Assembly (NCBI GenBank): GCA_019239775.1 | Contig: JAFAZN010000048.1 | Span: forward strand, 1-40,110 | Length of the DNA stretch: 40,110 bases | Direction of reading: 5' to 3' | Source of the DNA: Chloroflexota bacterium | Lineage (GTDB): Bacteria; Chloroflexota; UBA6077; CF-72 | Shown: positions 33,589-40,110 of the stretch, in pieces | Layout: each line of letters starts with the position of its first letter | Numbering within the stretch: position 1 is the stretch's first letter | The notes under the pieces: generated by a model | Database searches by the model: none | What the model was told of the DNA's origin: nothing | What the model saw: only the letters and a program-made list of their open reading frames with translations | Translations under genes and position numbers: made by a program

Positions 33589-35219
33589 TACGATTCAAGC
33601 AGCGGCGCGTACAGCTGCGCCGGCGGCCATGCCTGCGGCGCCGCCGGCGGCTTCAGTGTGAGTACCCCTCCTGCCACGTCCACCGAACCCGTGGCACGTT
33701 CGAGTTTTCCGTCGCTGCCGCGTGTGAGAAGAATGACGTTGTTTTGCGGAAAAACATCGACGTATTCGTCCCAGGTCGCGGCGGGTACGGACCAGTCGAA
33801 GTGGTCACCGTCCAACCGCACGCGGTTTTGCCACTCCGTCAAGCTGAACAAGCGCGGTGGAGTCTTCCAGCTCCTGGGAAATGCGTACGTTTCTCCAAGA
33901 ATCAGCGGATCTGCCCACGAGTTCGTGAAGATGAAGGTTGGCTCCTCAGCGGACGTAAGCGTGTACAGCAGCACGGTGCCGTCCTGCAGATCCGAACAGC
34001 AGGCCTCGACATCCCGCCAGAACGCCCGCTGCAATTGCCAGCTGCGCACGAAATCTCGTTCGATTGTGACGTAGTAGCCGACCATGAGCGCGACGTACGC
34101 GGCGAGCGCCGCTGCCGCCACCCCCGGGCGGGCGCCCAGCAGCAGCCACGCGACTCCTGTCGCCAGCACGGCCATACCAAGCGTTGCGCCCAGGTGGACG
34201 GAGGTGCCACGGCCCACTAATGCGTTCGGCGGGAAATGCGTAAATGCCAGCGCGTAGCCGATCACCAGCATCGCCGCACCGGCGCCCACGAGCTGGAGCG
34301 GTTCTCGCCTGCTCGTCGGAATCTTCGGCGCGCGATAGAAGAACGCACCGAACGCGACCAGCGCGACGGCCGCCGCGGCCAGGGTTTCCACATCCCATGT
34401 TGGAATTGCTTTGAAGGGCCCGTAGAACATACCGGCCAGGCTGCGCGCCGGTCCGAGGACCAGCGATCCGAGCAGTGGCGGCACAATGGCCGCGACTCCA
34501 CCAACGGAGCTGGTGGCGCGCGACTCGCCCACCAGGTAGCGCAGGATCACCACGCCTATCACGATCGCGCTGAGAATGGCCACGTGCCGAGCAAGCTCTT
34601 TGAGCAGCTCGCGATTCCAGTGGCACACCGTGAACAGCGGCAACGCAAAGAGCGCCAGATACGCGTTTTCGTACGCCAGCAGGGCCCCCGTTCCCACGAC
34701 ATACGCCAGCGGCTTGCGTCCCGACGTGTACGCCAGGCCAGATAACAGCGCGAAGGTCAATGACGGCTGCAGTTGGAAATCATGCGTGAGAAAGATCTTG
34801 GTGGTGTCGGCCGGAAAGAGGCAGAACACCGCCGCACCGACGGCAGCTGGCGCCAGTGGCGCGCGCGTACGCAACAACTGGTAGCACAAAAACGTATTGA
34901 GGACGACTATTGCAAAGCCCACCAGGTAAATGCCTGAGAGCCCGCCCAGTTTGTCGCCGATAAACGAGAAGAGGTCAGGTAGAAAGAACCCGAACGGACG
35001 CCCTTGAGGTAACGTCGTGAACGCCTTGACCAACCGCGCGGCGAGATATGAAGGCGGCTGCCCCATCGCCTCCGAGATGAACCAGTAGTCGTCCTCGTAC
35101 AGTCCGAAGTCGCGGAAGTGGTGAAACTGTGCCAACCACGCCAGGGCCGCGATTGCCGCAAACGCTAGCGGAGTCTCGTAGCGCGCGACCCTAACGGGCG
35201 CGCGCGACAAAGGCCACAT
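33588..35219 (-). CDS. GT-C-fold membrane protein, ArnT/GT39-like
   Basis: 543 residues from ATG 35219; the longer frame upstream is the shadow of the methyltransferase gene. About ten hydrophobic helices lie between residues 17 and 430. The first is followed by FRDFGLYEDDYWFISEAMG, where Glu42-Asp43-Asp44 matches the acidic first-loop motif of GT-C lipid-linked-sugar transferases. The C-terminal ~140 residues are soluble and beta-rich (DLQDGTVLLYTLTSAEEPTF, FSLTEWQNRVRLDGDHFDW). Such enzymes use polyprenyl-phosphate sugars on the outer face of the membrane. It overlaps the methyltransferase gene by 29 bases and the next gene by one. Donor and acceptor are unknown. Confidence 0.82.
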   Translation of the reverse strand: MWPLSRAPVRVARYETPLAFAAIAALAWLAQFHHFRDFGLYEDDYWFISEAMGQPPSYLAARLVKAFTTLPQGRPFGFFLPDLFSFIGDKLGGLSGIYLVGFAIVVLNTFLCYQLLRTRAPLAPAAVGAAVFCLFPADTTKIFLTHDFQLQPSLTFALLSGLAYTSGRKPLAYVVGTGALLAYENAYLALFALPLFTVCHWNRELLKELARHVAILSAIVIGVVILRYLVGESRATSSVGGVAAIVPPLLGSLVLGPARSLAGMFYGPFKAIPTWDVETLAAAAVALVAFGAFFYRAPKIPTSRREPLQLVGAGAAMLVIGYALAFTHFPPNALVGRGTSVHLGATLGMAVLATGVAWLLLGARPGVAAAALAAYVALMVGYYVTIERDFVRSWQLQRAFWRDVEACCSDLQDGTVLLYTLTSAEEPTFIFTNSWADPLILGETYAFPRSWKTPPRLFSLTEWQNRVRLDGDHFDWSVPAATWDEYVDVFPQNNVILLTRGSDGKLERATGSVDVAGGVLTLKPPAAPQAWPPAQLYAPLLES

Positions 35220-35946
35220 TCCAGGTCTGCTCGCTGGGCTCCGTGCCGAGATCCGGAAAGCTTCCAATGTGGAGCAGCTCGAAGCCGGTGGATGCCAGCA
35301 ACGCCTCCAGCTCCGGCTCGAAGAAGTAGCGCATCGCGTGCTGCTCGCGCACTTCGGACACCAGGCTCTGCGATTCCAGTCGCCAGAGCTGGTAGTGGAC
35401 CGTGCAAATATCGCGACGCGTCTCGAGCACACTCGAGGCAACGCGAATAACCTTGCCGCTATCAGGCGTCTCTATCACTTTGACGCGTTCGCCCGGTCGT
35501 TGCGCCAGGACCGCCGGTCCGTACCACAGGTCACCGAAAAGCACGCCGCCCGTTCGCAAATGCTTCCTCACGGTTTGAAGCGCGGAGGTCACCTGCGAGT
35601 TGCACGTGAGATACCCGAGCACCGCGAACATGATGACGCCCGCGTCAAAGGTCTCGTTGAGATCGAACGCCGTGATGTCTGCCTGCTCAAATCTCGCGCA
35701 CGTGTTCCGCTCCCGAGCATGTTGGAGCATGTCCGCCGATCGGTCCACGCCGACCACGTGGTAGCCGCGCGCTGCCAGTACAGCGCTGTGTCCACCGGTC
35801 CCGCAGCCGAGGTCCAGCACCCGCTTGACGGCTCCATCACCGTATTGCCGGAACACCTGCTCCAGCAGGTCGCATTCGCCGGCGTAGTCCTTGTCGCGAT
35901 AGAGGTCGTCGTATGCGCCGGCGTAGTCGGCACCAAATGGCGTCAC
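35191..35946 (-). CDS. SAM-dependent methyltransferase, resembling amino-sugar N-methyltransferases
   Basis: 251 residues. Motif I VLDLGCGTGGHSAVLA (~43-58), VVGVDRSADMLQHAR, then ADITAFDLNETFDAGVIMF. The layout (YDDLYRDKDYAGECDLL at the N-terminus, SADML, and a DLW-GP segment where TylM1/DesVI have EPWW) resembles the N,N-dimethyltransferases of 3-amino sugars. The aminotransferase encoded immediately upstream (ATGA overlap) supports an amino-sugar substrate. Identity as an N-methyltransferase is inference; an O- or C-methyltransferase is possible. Cytoplasmic. Confidence 0.87.
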   Translation of the reverse strand: MTPFGADYAGAYDDLYRDKDYAGECDLLEQVFRQYGDGAVKRVLDLGCGTGGHSAVLAARGYHVVGVDRSADMLQHARERNTCARFEQADITAFDLNETFDAGVIMFAVLGYLTCNSQVTSALQTVRKHLRTGGVLFGDLWYGPAVLAQRPGERVKVIETPDSGKVIRVASSVLETRRDICTVHYQLWRLESQSLVSEVREQHAMRYFFEPELEALLASTGFELLHIGSFPDLGTEPSEQTWNVAFVARAR

Positions 35947-37055
35947 GCCAGCGCCTCGCGCACCGCAGCGCAGATGCAGTCGATCTGTGCCTCATCCAGG
36001 GAAAGACTGGACGGCAGGTACAGCCCCTGGCGCGCCAGTCGCTCGGTGACCGGATACGACTCATCAGCAAACAAGCCGCGCTCGCGCAGTACAGGCTGCT
36101 CGTGCATCCCCAGGAAAAACGGTCGCGTTTCGATACCCCGCTGCGCAAGCCGCCGCGCCAGCTCGGCAGCGTCCAGTCCGGTGGTCTCGCGCACCAGCAA
36201 TCCGTACATCCAGTACACGCCCCGGCTCCCGCTCTGCTCCACTTGCAGCTCGAGGCCGTCCAGCTGCGAGAGCCGTTCGGTGTACATCTTACCCATCGCC
36301 CGTTTGCGCAAAACGATCTCGTCGATGCGGTCGACCTGGGTCAATCCCAGCGCGGCCTGCAGGTTGGTGAGGCGGAAATTGAAGCCGAGCTCCGCATGAA
36401 CGAAGCGTCGGCCGGGCTGGAAACCAAGATTGCGAAATCGTCGTGCACGCTCGGCCAATTCGTCGTCGTCCACCAGCACCATGCCGCCTTCGCCGGTGGT
36501 GATCAGCTTGTTGGCGTAGAAGCTGAAGCAGCTTGCGTCGCCGAAACTGCCGATTTTGCGACCACGATACTCCGCACCGTGCGCTTCCGCCGCGTCCTCG
36601 ACGATCTGCAAGCCGTGCTGCTCCGCAATGTCCACCACTGGCTGCATGTCTACCGGGTTGCCGTAGATGTGAACGGGCATGATCGCCTTCGTTCTTGGCG
36701 TGATCCGTTGTTTCAACTTGTGGACGTCCATGGTCCACGTCCGCGGATCACTATCCACCAGGACCGGTGTCGCACTCGCGAGAATGATCGGCCAGATGCA
36801 CGATATGATCGTGAACGACGGCAAGATCACTTCGTCGCCCGGCTGGAGGTCCAGCAACGCGATAGCCAGATGGATTGCCAGGCTGCCGTTGGCTACCGCG
36901 ATGCCGTGCTTGCGACCGCAGTACTCCGCCCACCGCTGCTCGAACGCCTCGATGTCCGGTCCTGAACCCGAAATCCAGCCGGAGCGCAGTGCGCCCATGA
37001 CAGATGCGAAGTCCGCCTCGGTGAGGAGCGGCTCGTTGACCGGGATCGAAATCAA
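35943..37055 (-). CDS. DegT/DnrJ/EryC1/StrS aminotransferase, GDP-perosamine synthase-like
   Basis: 370 residues. A PLP-dependent enzyme that converts a keto-sugar nucleotide to an amino sugar. Lys183 in SFYANKLITTGEGGM is the internal aldimine lysine, with Asp154 in IVEDAAEAHGAEYRGRKIGS contacting the pyridine nitrogen. NEPLLTEADF, GWISGSGPDIEAFEQRWAEY and GFNFRLTNLQAALGLTQ are shared with perosamine synthases (Per/RfbE), which make GDP-4-amino-4,6-dideoxymannose. Whether the amino group enters at C3 or C4 cannot be decided by eye. It overlaps both neighbours by ATGA. The 4,6-dehydratase that would supply the substrate is not in the window. Confidence 0.94.
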   Translation of the reverse strand: MISIPVNEPLLTEADFASVMGALRSGWISGSGPDIEAFEQRWAEYCGRKHGIAVANGSLAIHLAIALLDLQPGDEVILPSFTIISCIWPIILASATPVLVDSDPRTWTMDVHKLKQRITPRTKAIMPVHIYGNPVDMQPVVDIAEQHGLQIVEDAAEAHGAEYRGRKIGSFGDASCFSFYANKLITTGEGGMVLVDDDELAERARRFRNLGFQPGRRFVHAELGFNFRLTNLQAALGLTQVDRIDEIVLRKRAMGKMYTERLSQLDGLELQVEQSGSRGVYWMYGLLVRETTGLDAAELARRLAQRGIETRPFFLGMHEQPVLRERGLFADESYPVTERLARQGLYLPSSLSLDEAQIDCICAAVREALA

Positions 37056-37456
37056 AACCGCTCCTTGTCCGCGCCACCGCCCGGGTAGGGTCCTTGCTTG
37101 ATCTCTAACAAGACCGTGTCCTCCAGTACGCGGAACCCGTGGCCGCCGCCAACCGCGATCAGCAGGTCACCGGTCTGCAGCTTACACGTGGCGACCAGCT
37201 GTCGCGCCGGCCCGAACACATCCACTTCACACCGTCCACGCTGCACCAGCAAGACTTCGGCCGTGCCAATCACGTGGCGTTCGACAGGCAGGTGCATGTG
37301 CCTCGGGATCTCACTCCCCGCTTGATACACCACGTATCCGACTTGGAGGTTGCATTCATCGGGTGTCACGTACGTCGTTTGTTCTGGGGCCGGACCATTG
37401 CGCAGGATGTACGCGAGTACGTCGCCGTCCAGCGTGACAGACTCGAGTGCGTTCAC
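37052..37456 (-). CDS. Small cupin of glycan-cluster type
   Basis: 134 residues. A single cupin barrel: metal-site motif IPRHMHLPVERHVIGTAEVLLV (His53, His55, Glu59 by count from the start) and GGGHGFRVLED for the second half, then LLEIKQGPYPGGGADKERF at the end. This GPY-G---DKE-type cupin recurs next to DegT aminotransferases in surface-glycan clusters. A ketoisomerase role, as in FdtA/Tyl1a, would suit a 3-amino-sugar pathway, but the FdtA motif is not clearly present and activity is unproved. Overlaps both neighbours by ATGA. Confidence 0.85.
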   Translation of the reverse strand: MNALESVTLDGDVLAYILRNGPAPEQTTYVTPDECNLQVGYVVYQAGSEIPRHMHLPVERHVIGTAEVLLVQRGRCEVDVFGPARQLVATCKLQTGDLLIAVGGGHGFRVLEDTVLLEIKQGPYPGGGADKERF

Positions 37457-38700
37457 CTTAACGCGTCCACGCGCCGCGTTACCTCAGAGAATGCGCGCCG
37501 AAAATCCAGGTACTTCTCGAAAAACGCAATCGCGTTGCCACTGTATCGGTCGTACTCCCGCTGGATACGTTCGAGCGCTGCGCCCACGTCGGCCGGACTC
37601 TGGACTGCAATACCCATCTCGTGTCGATCGACTTCGCCAGCAATTGATGCGTCGCGGTTGACCACCACCGGTAGCCCCGCACGCAGGTAGTAGGCCAGCT
37701 TCCCGCTCGAGAGCCCCAACGTCAAGAGATTGCGCTGCGTGAATGCCGAGCCCGGGTCTGGAATATAAAACGCCAGCCCCACATCGGCTCCATCAATCAG
37801 CGCATCGTAGTCCTGCCGCGGCACCGGTTTGAGTGACAGAAAGACTCGCTCCGGATCGGACTGTGCGCGCAGCCGCTCCACGTACGCCGATGACTCCGCG
37901 TCGTACCGCGTATGCACGACGAACACCCATCGGTCGGGCCAGGTCGTCGCGGACTGCACCAGGTCTTCAACACCCGTCCAATCGCCGAGGCTGCCGGCGT
38001 GCAGCACCACGCGTGTATCCGGTGGCAGGTTGAATCGGCTGTGCCAGAAACGCCCGGGCATTCGCCTCGCTGGACCTGGTGGAGCATTCGGCACCAGCAC
38101 CAGCCTGTCTAGCGGCAGGTCGTTGTCGTCGGCCAGGAGCTTGCCCCGCGCTTCGTCCTGAACGATCACGAATTCGGCTTGCCTGCTCAGCTCGCGCTCC
38201 TGGACTTTGAGCTGTCGATCGACCGGAGTGCTCAGCTCGTACGACAGCAGCAGCTCCAGTGAGAAGTAGGCCAGTGGCGCACCCCGCGCGATCGTGTGCG
38301 CCAGCGCGAGACCATCCGGATCGACGCCAATGACGCAATCGAACGGTTGCTCGCGCTCCGCCACCGCGCTCCTGGCCCGCGCCGCCAGTCGACTGCTATT
38401 TGCGAGTCCCGCGCCCAACACCCTGTACGTACGAATCAGCGGCGCGCGTGCAACAGTCGGCAGCCAGTTCGCGCGTTTGACCGCGTTGCGCAGCCCCGCC
38501 GTGGAGTGCTCGGCCAGCCCTTCCACGCCCAGCGGCCGAAGCCTGACGCCAGCCGACTCGAACGCCGGCAGCGGCTGCCCCGCCGCGGCATACGTGAACA
38601 GGTGCACCTCGTGCCCCGCCTCGGCCAGCAACTCAGCCGCACCCACCAGACTAGGAACCGTGTCGATATTGGCTCGCGGGTAGACGATGCCGATTCTCAT
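37453..38700 (-). CDS. GT-B glycosyltransferase (group 1 / GT4-like)
   Basis: 415 residues from ATG 38700 (MRIGIVYPRANIDTV); an ATG six codons upstream is possible but lies before the usual family start. The N-terminal Rossmann domain has ELLAEAGHEVHLFTY, and the C-terminal domain has VVLHAGSLGDWTGVEDLV, WVFVVHTRY, LIDGADVGLAFYIPDPGSAF and SSGKLAYYLRAGLPVVVN. The last resembles the E-x7-E donor-binding segment of GT4, with Gly-Lys-Leu in place of the first Glu region. It is the first gene of the minus-strand glycan operon and overlaps the cupin gene by ATGA. Donor unknown. Neither candidate start has a strong Shine-Dalgarno. Confidence 0.9.
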   Translation of the reverse strand: MRIGIVYPRANIDTVPSLVGAAELLAEAGHEVHLFTYAAAGQPLPAFESAGVRLRPLGVEGLAEHSTAGLRNAVKRANWLPTVARAPLIRTYRVLGAGLANSSRLAARARSAVAEREQPFDCVIGVDPDGLALAHTIARGAPLAYFSLELLLSYELSTPVDRQLKVQERELSRQAEFVIVQDEARGKLLADDNDLPLDRLVLVPNAPPGPARRMPGRFWHSRFNLPPDTRVVLHAGSLGDWTGVEDLVQSATTWPDRWVFVVHTRYDAESSAYVERLRAQSDPERVFLSLKPVPRQDYDALIDGADVGLAFYIPDPGSAFTQRNLLTLGLSSGKLAYYLRAGLPVVVNRDASIAGEVDRHEMGIAVQSPADVGAALERIQREYDRYSGNAIAFFEKYLDFRRAFSEVTRRVDALR

Positions 38701-38723
38701 CCCAAGCGCAGCGCCCATCCATA

Positions 38724-39022
38724 GGCGCAGCCGAAGGACCTCAACCGGTTGGGGGTCCGTCGTTCAGGCTGGGGGGCCGTCTGATCGGTTCTCAGTCGCT
38801 CGCAGGCTCTGAGCGTAATGCTTGCCGGTTCGGCGCAGCCGAAGGCTATCAAACGGTTGGACCTTCGCTCGGGATGACTAGCCGTCCGATCTGCTCGCCA
38901 GCTCACAAGGGCTGAGCGCAGCACGGGTCCATTGGCGCCGCCGAAGGCCATCAAACGCGTGATCCGTCGCTCACGCTGAGGAGACGTTTGACCTGTTCCC
39001 ATTCGCTCACGGCGGCAGTGCT
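38724..39022. repeat. Three ~105-bp tandem repeats with internal stem-loops in a divergent intergenic region
   Basis: Units start at 38724, 38832 and 38934 with GGCGCAGCCGAAGG, GGCGCAGCCGAAGG and GGCGCCGCCGAAGG; the spacing is 108 and 102 bases. Each continues with (C/A)TCAA(A/C)CG and, ~50 bases on, a shared GCCGTC(T/C)GATC block followed by CTGAGCG; the third copy is incomplete. The first unit holds GGACC...GGTCC around the palindrome CAACCGGTTG, and the second GAAGG...CCTTC. The array fills most of the 345 bp between two divergent glycosyltransferase genes. No gene is seen here. Confidence 0.85.
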
Positions 39023-39032
39023 GCCCGCAGCA

Positions 39033-39038
39033 TACTAT
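39033..39038 (+). promoter_or_regulatory. -10 box TACTAT for the right-edge GT-C gene
   Basis: TACTAT ends 7 bases before ATG 39046, so the start point should fall on the codon. There is no Shine-Dalgarno and no clear -35 at normal spacing. Confidence 0.4.
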
Positions 39039-39045
39039 CGTGCCG

Positions 39046-40110
39046 ATGGTTCGAGGCGGACCAGTAGCTATCGCGCTGGTGCTACTGGCGAGTGCCGCCG
39101 CCGTGACCTGGGCGCACCTGGCGATCGCCTCGCTGACCGTTTGCCTGAACGAATCGCCAGCTCTGGCCGACGACCTTCGCGCAGGCGTGCCTGCCCTAGA
39201 CGCCGTCGCCCGCCTGCTGCTGCCGCTATTCACGCCGCTAGGCGTGGCCACATCCTCCTCCGCACCTAACGCCGTCGCCCGCGGCCTGCTCTCGATGGCA
39301 CCGCCGTATGGCGTAGTAGCCGCGTTATTGCCCGCAGCCAATGCCGTCGCATCTGGGCTACTTTCGATGCCACCGCCGCATGGCGTGCTTGCCGCGTTAT
39401 GGCCCGCACTCGATGGCGCAGCCCGCTGGCTGCTGCCGCTATTCACGCCGCTAGGCGTTGACGCCACATCCCAAGCATGGGATGGCGTCGCCCGCTGGCT
39501 TCTTCTGATGGCGCCGCTTGGCGCAAACGCGGCCTCATCGCCCGCCATGTGTGACCCGGCCGCCCAGGCCCGCGCGATGGCCGTGGCTGGCCTCGCCTAC
39601 GTCGCAGCGCTCATCGTGCTGGATCGTGGCCGCGTCTCAGGTCGACTGGCGTGGCCGCTGGTGATCGGCGTCGCCACGATCGTGCGGCTGGCGCTGTTCT
39701 TCATGCCCGCGCTGCTGAGCAGCGACATCATCGACTACGCCACGCACGGTCGAGTGGCGTCATTACACGGCGCGAACCCGTATATCCAGACACCGTCGCA
39801 GTTCCCGAGCGATCCGCTCTCGAGCCTGGGCGCCTGGCCGACGGTGGTGACGGTGTACGGTCCGCTGTGGACGCACGTCGACGCCGCGATCACCGGTCTG
39901 CTGCCAGATGCGAGCCTGGTGCAGCTGGTGTTCGCGTACAAGCTGGTCGGCCTTGCGGCCGACGTTGCGAGCGTTTGTCTGCTGTTCTGGCTGGTGCGCC
40001 GGTGGCGTGGCCTTGGTGCAACGGCGGTGACACCGCTGGTGGCGGTGGCGATGTGGCTGTGGAACCCGCTGGTGAACGTGGAGCTGATCGGCAACGCCCA
40101 CAACGAGTCG
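39046..40110 (+). CDS. GT-C membrane glycosyltransferase (GT87/mannosyltransferase-like), 3' end cut by window edge
   Basis: 355 codons are open from ATG 39046 to the right edge. One helix (VAIALVLLASAAAVTWAHLA) opens the protein. Residues 52-167 are a five-fold repeat. Then come helices AMAVAGLAYVAALIVL and LVIGVATIVRLALFFMPALL, followed by SSDIIDYATHGRVASLHGANPY. That last segment is the first-loop acidic motif of polyprenyl-phosphate-mannose-type transferases (DxxxY---GR----G-NPY). WPTVVTVYGPLW and WLWNPLVNVELIGNAHNE are further family marks. It should transfer a lipid-linked hexose outside the membrane. A long antisense frame here has no recognisable protein and follows from the repeats. 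The upstream glycan operon is divergent. Confidence 0.86.
   Translation, partial: MVRGGPVAIALVLLASAAAVTWAHLAIASLTVCLNESPALADDLRAGVPALDAVARLLLPLFTPLGVATSSSAPNAVARGLLSMAPPYGVVAALLPAANAVASGLLSMPPPHGVLAALWPALDGAARWLLPLFTPLGVDATSQAWDGVARWLLLMAPLGANAASSPAMCDPAAQARAMAVAGLAYVAALIVLDRGRVSGRLAWPLVIGVATIVRLALFFMPALLSSDIIDYATHGRVASLHGANPYIQTPSQFPSDPLSSLGAWPTVVTVYGPLWTHVDAAITGLLPDASLVQLVFAYKLVGLAADVASVCLLFWLVRRWRGLGATAVTPLVAVAMWLWNPLVNVELIGNAHNES
39199..39546 (+). repeat. Five in-frame 23-24-residue repeats at the start of the GT-C protein
   Basis: Units begin at 39199, 39268, 39337, 39409 and 39478 (69, 69, 72, 69 and 69 bases). The shared pattern is (D/N)(A/G)(V/A)A(R/S), then LL, then (M/L), P--G(V/A), ending in A or P. 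Units 1 and 4 share WLLPLFTPLGV-like cores; units 2 and 3 share GLLSM-PP-GV-AAL-PA. Third positions vary, so the array is not a recent duplication. Confidence 0.88.

Noticed and set aside
38697..39548. A 283-codon open frame on the minus strand over the right-edge GT-C gene
   Set aside because: It is low-complexity and repetitive, matches no protein type, and is the antisense of the 23-residue repeat array. The plus frame has clear GT-C motifs and stays open to the edge.

Overview
This 40.1 kb window is chromosomal DNA of high GC content, roughly 60-65% by eye. It most likely comes from a member of the Chloroflexota or a close relative. The supporting signs are secreted proteins and lipoproteins with long Thr/Pro 'TPTATP' linkers, a GYP-type 'FW-E---YGG---LGYP' domain protein, a very large cyclase/AAA/TPR protein, PHP-type (CehA/McbA-like) metallohydrolase, and several genes whose -10 box lies only 5-10 bases before the start codon. 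The lineage is an inference from gene style; no 16S or marker phylogeny was possible.

Layout. Positions 1-6527 (minus strand): a lipoprotein with a beta-propeller, a secreted GYP-domain protein that overlaps it by one base, and a fused CydDC-like ABC exporter that runs off the left edge. Positions 6961-10137 (plus): a zinc-ribbon / class III adenylate cyclase / AAA ATPase / TPR signalling protein. Positions 10126-14673 (minus): a 1515-residue secreted C25-like cysteine peptidase with nine NSSPW pentapeptides. Positions 14825-20014: a CRP/FNR regulator, a tRNA-Val(GAC) gene, two secreted alpha/beta hydrolases, and thrS behind a well-formed T-box leader. Positions 20037-23739: a methyltransferase, a PPOX-fold protein, a YCII-like protein, a PucR-type regulator and a hydrolase. 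Positions 23817-30565: a complete Opp/Dpp-type importer (two ATPases, binding protein, two permeases) translationally coupled to a PHP metallohydrolase. Positions 30645-38700 (minus): eight overlapping genes for a surface or secondary glycan (GT-B glycosyltransferase, cupin, DegT aminotransferase, methyltransferase, GT-C protein, two GT10 proteins flanking a TylF-like methyltransferase). Positions 38724-39022: an intergenic tandem repeat. From 39046 to the right edge: a GT-C membrane glycosyltransferase whose N-terminus carries five 23-24-residue repeats.

Most interesting signals. (1) The thrS T-box can be folded base by base. It has the Thr specifier ACC and an antiterminator, but no terminator. 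Instead, ten bases that include the T-box bulge pair with the sequence just after the Shine-Dalgarno, which predicts translational control. Its stem I begins inside the preceding hydrolase gene, and that gene's stop codon lies in the specifier-loop motif. (2) The glycan operon has all seven gene junctions overlapping. One of its two GT10 proteins has lost every residue that aligns with the catalytic and GDP-binding positions. (3) A 23-24-residue repeat array is inserted at the start of a GT-C enzyme, next to a separate ~105-bp intergenic repeat.
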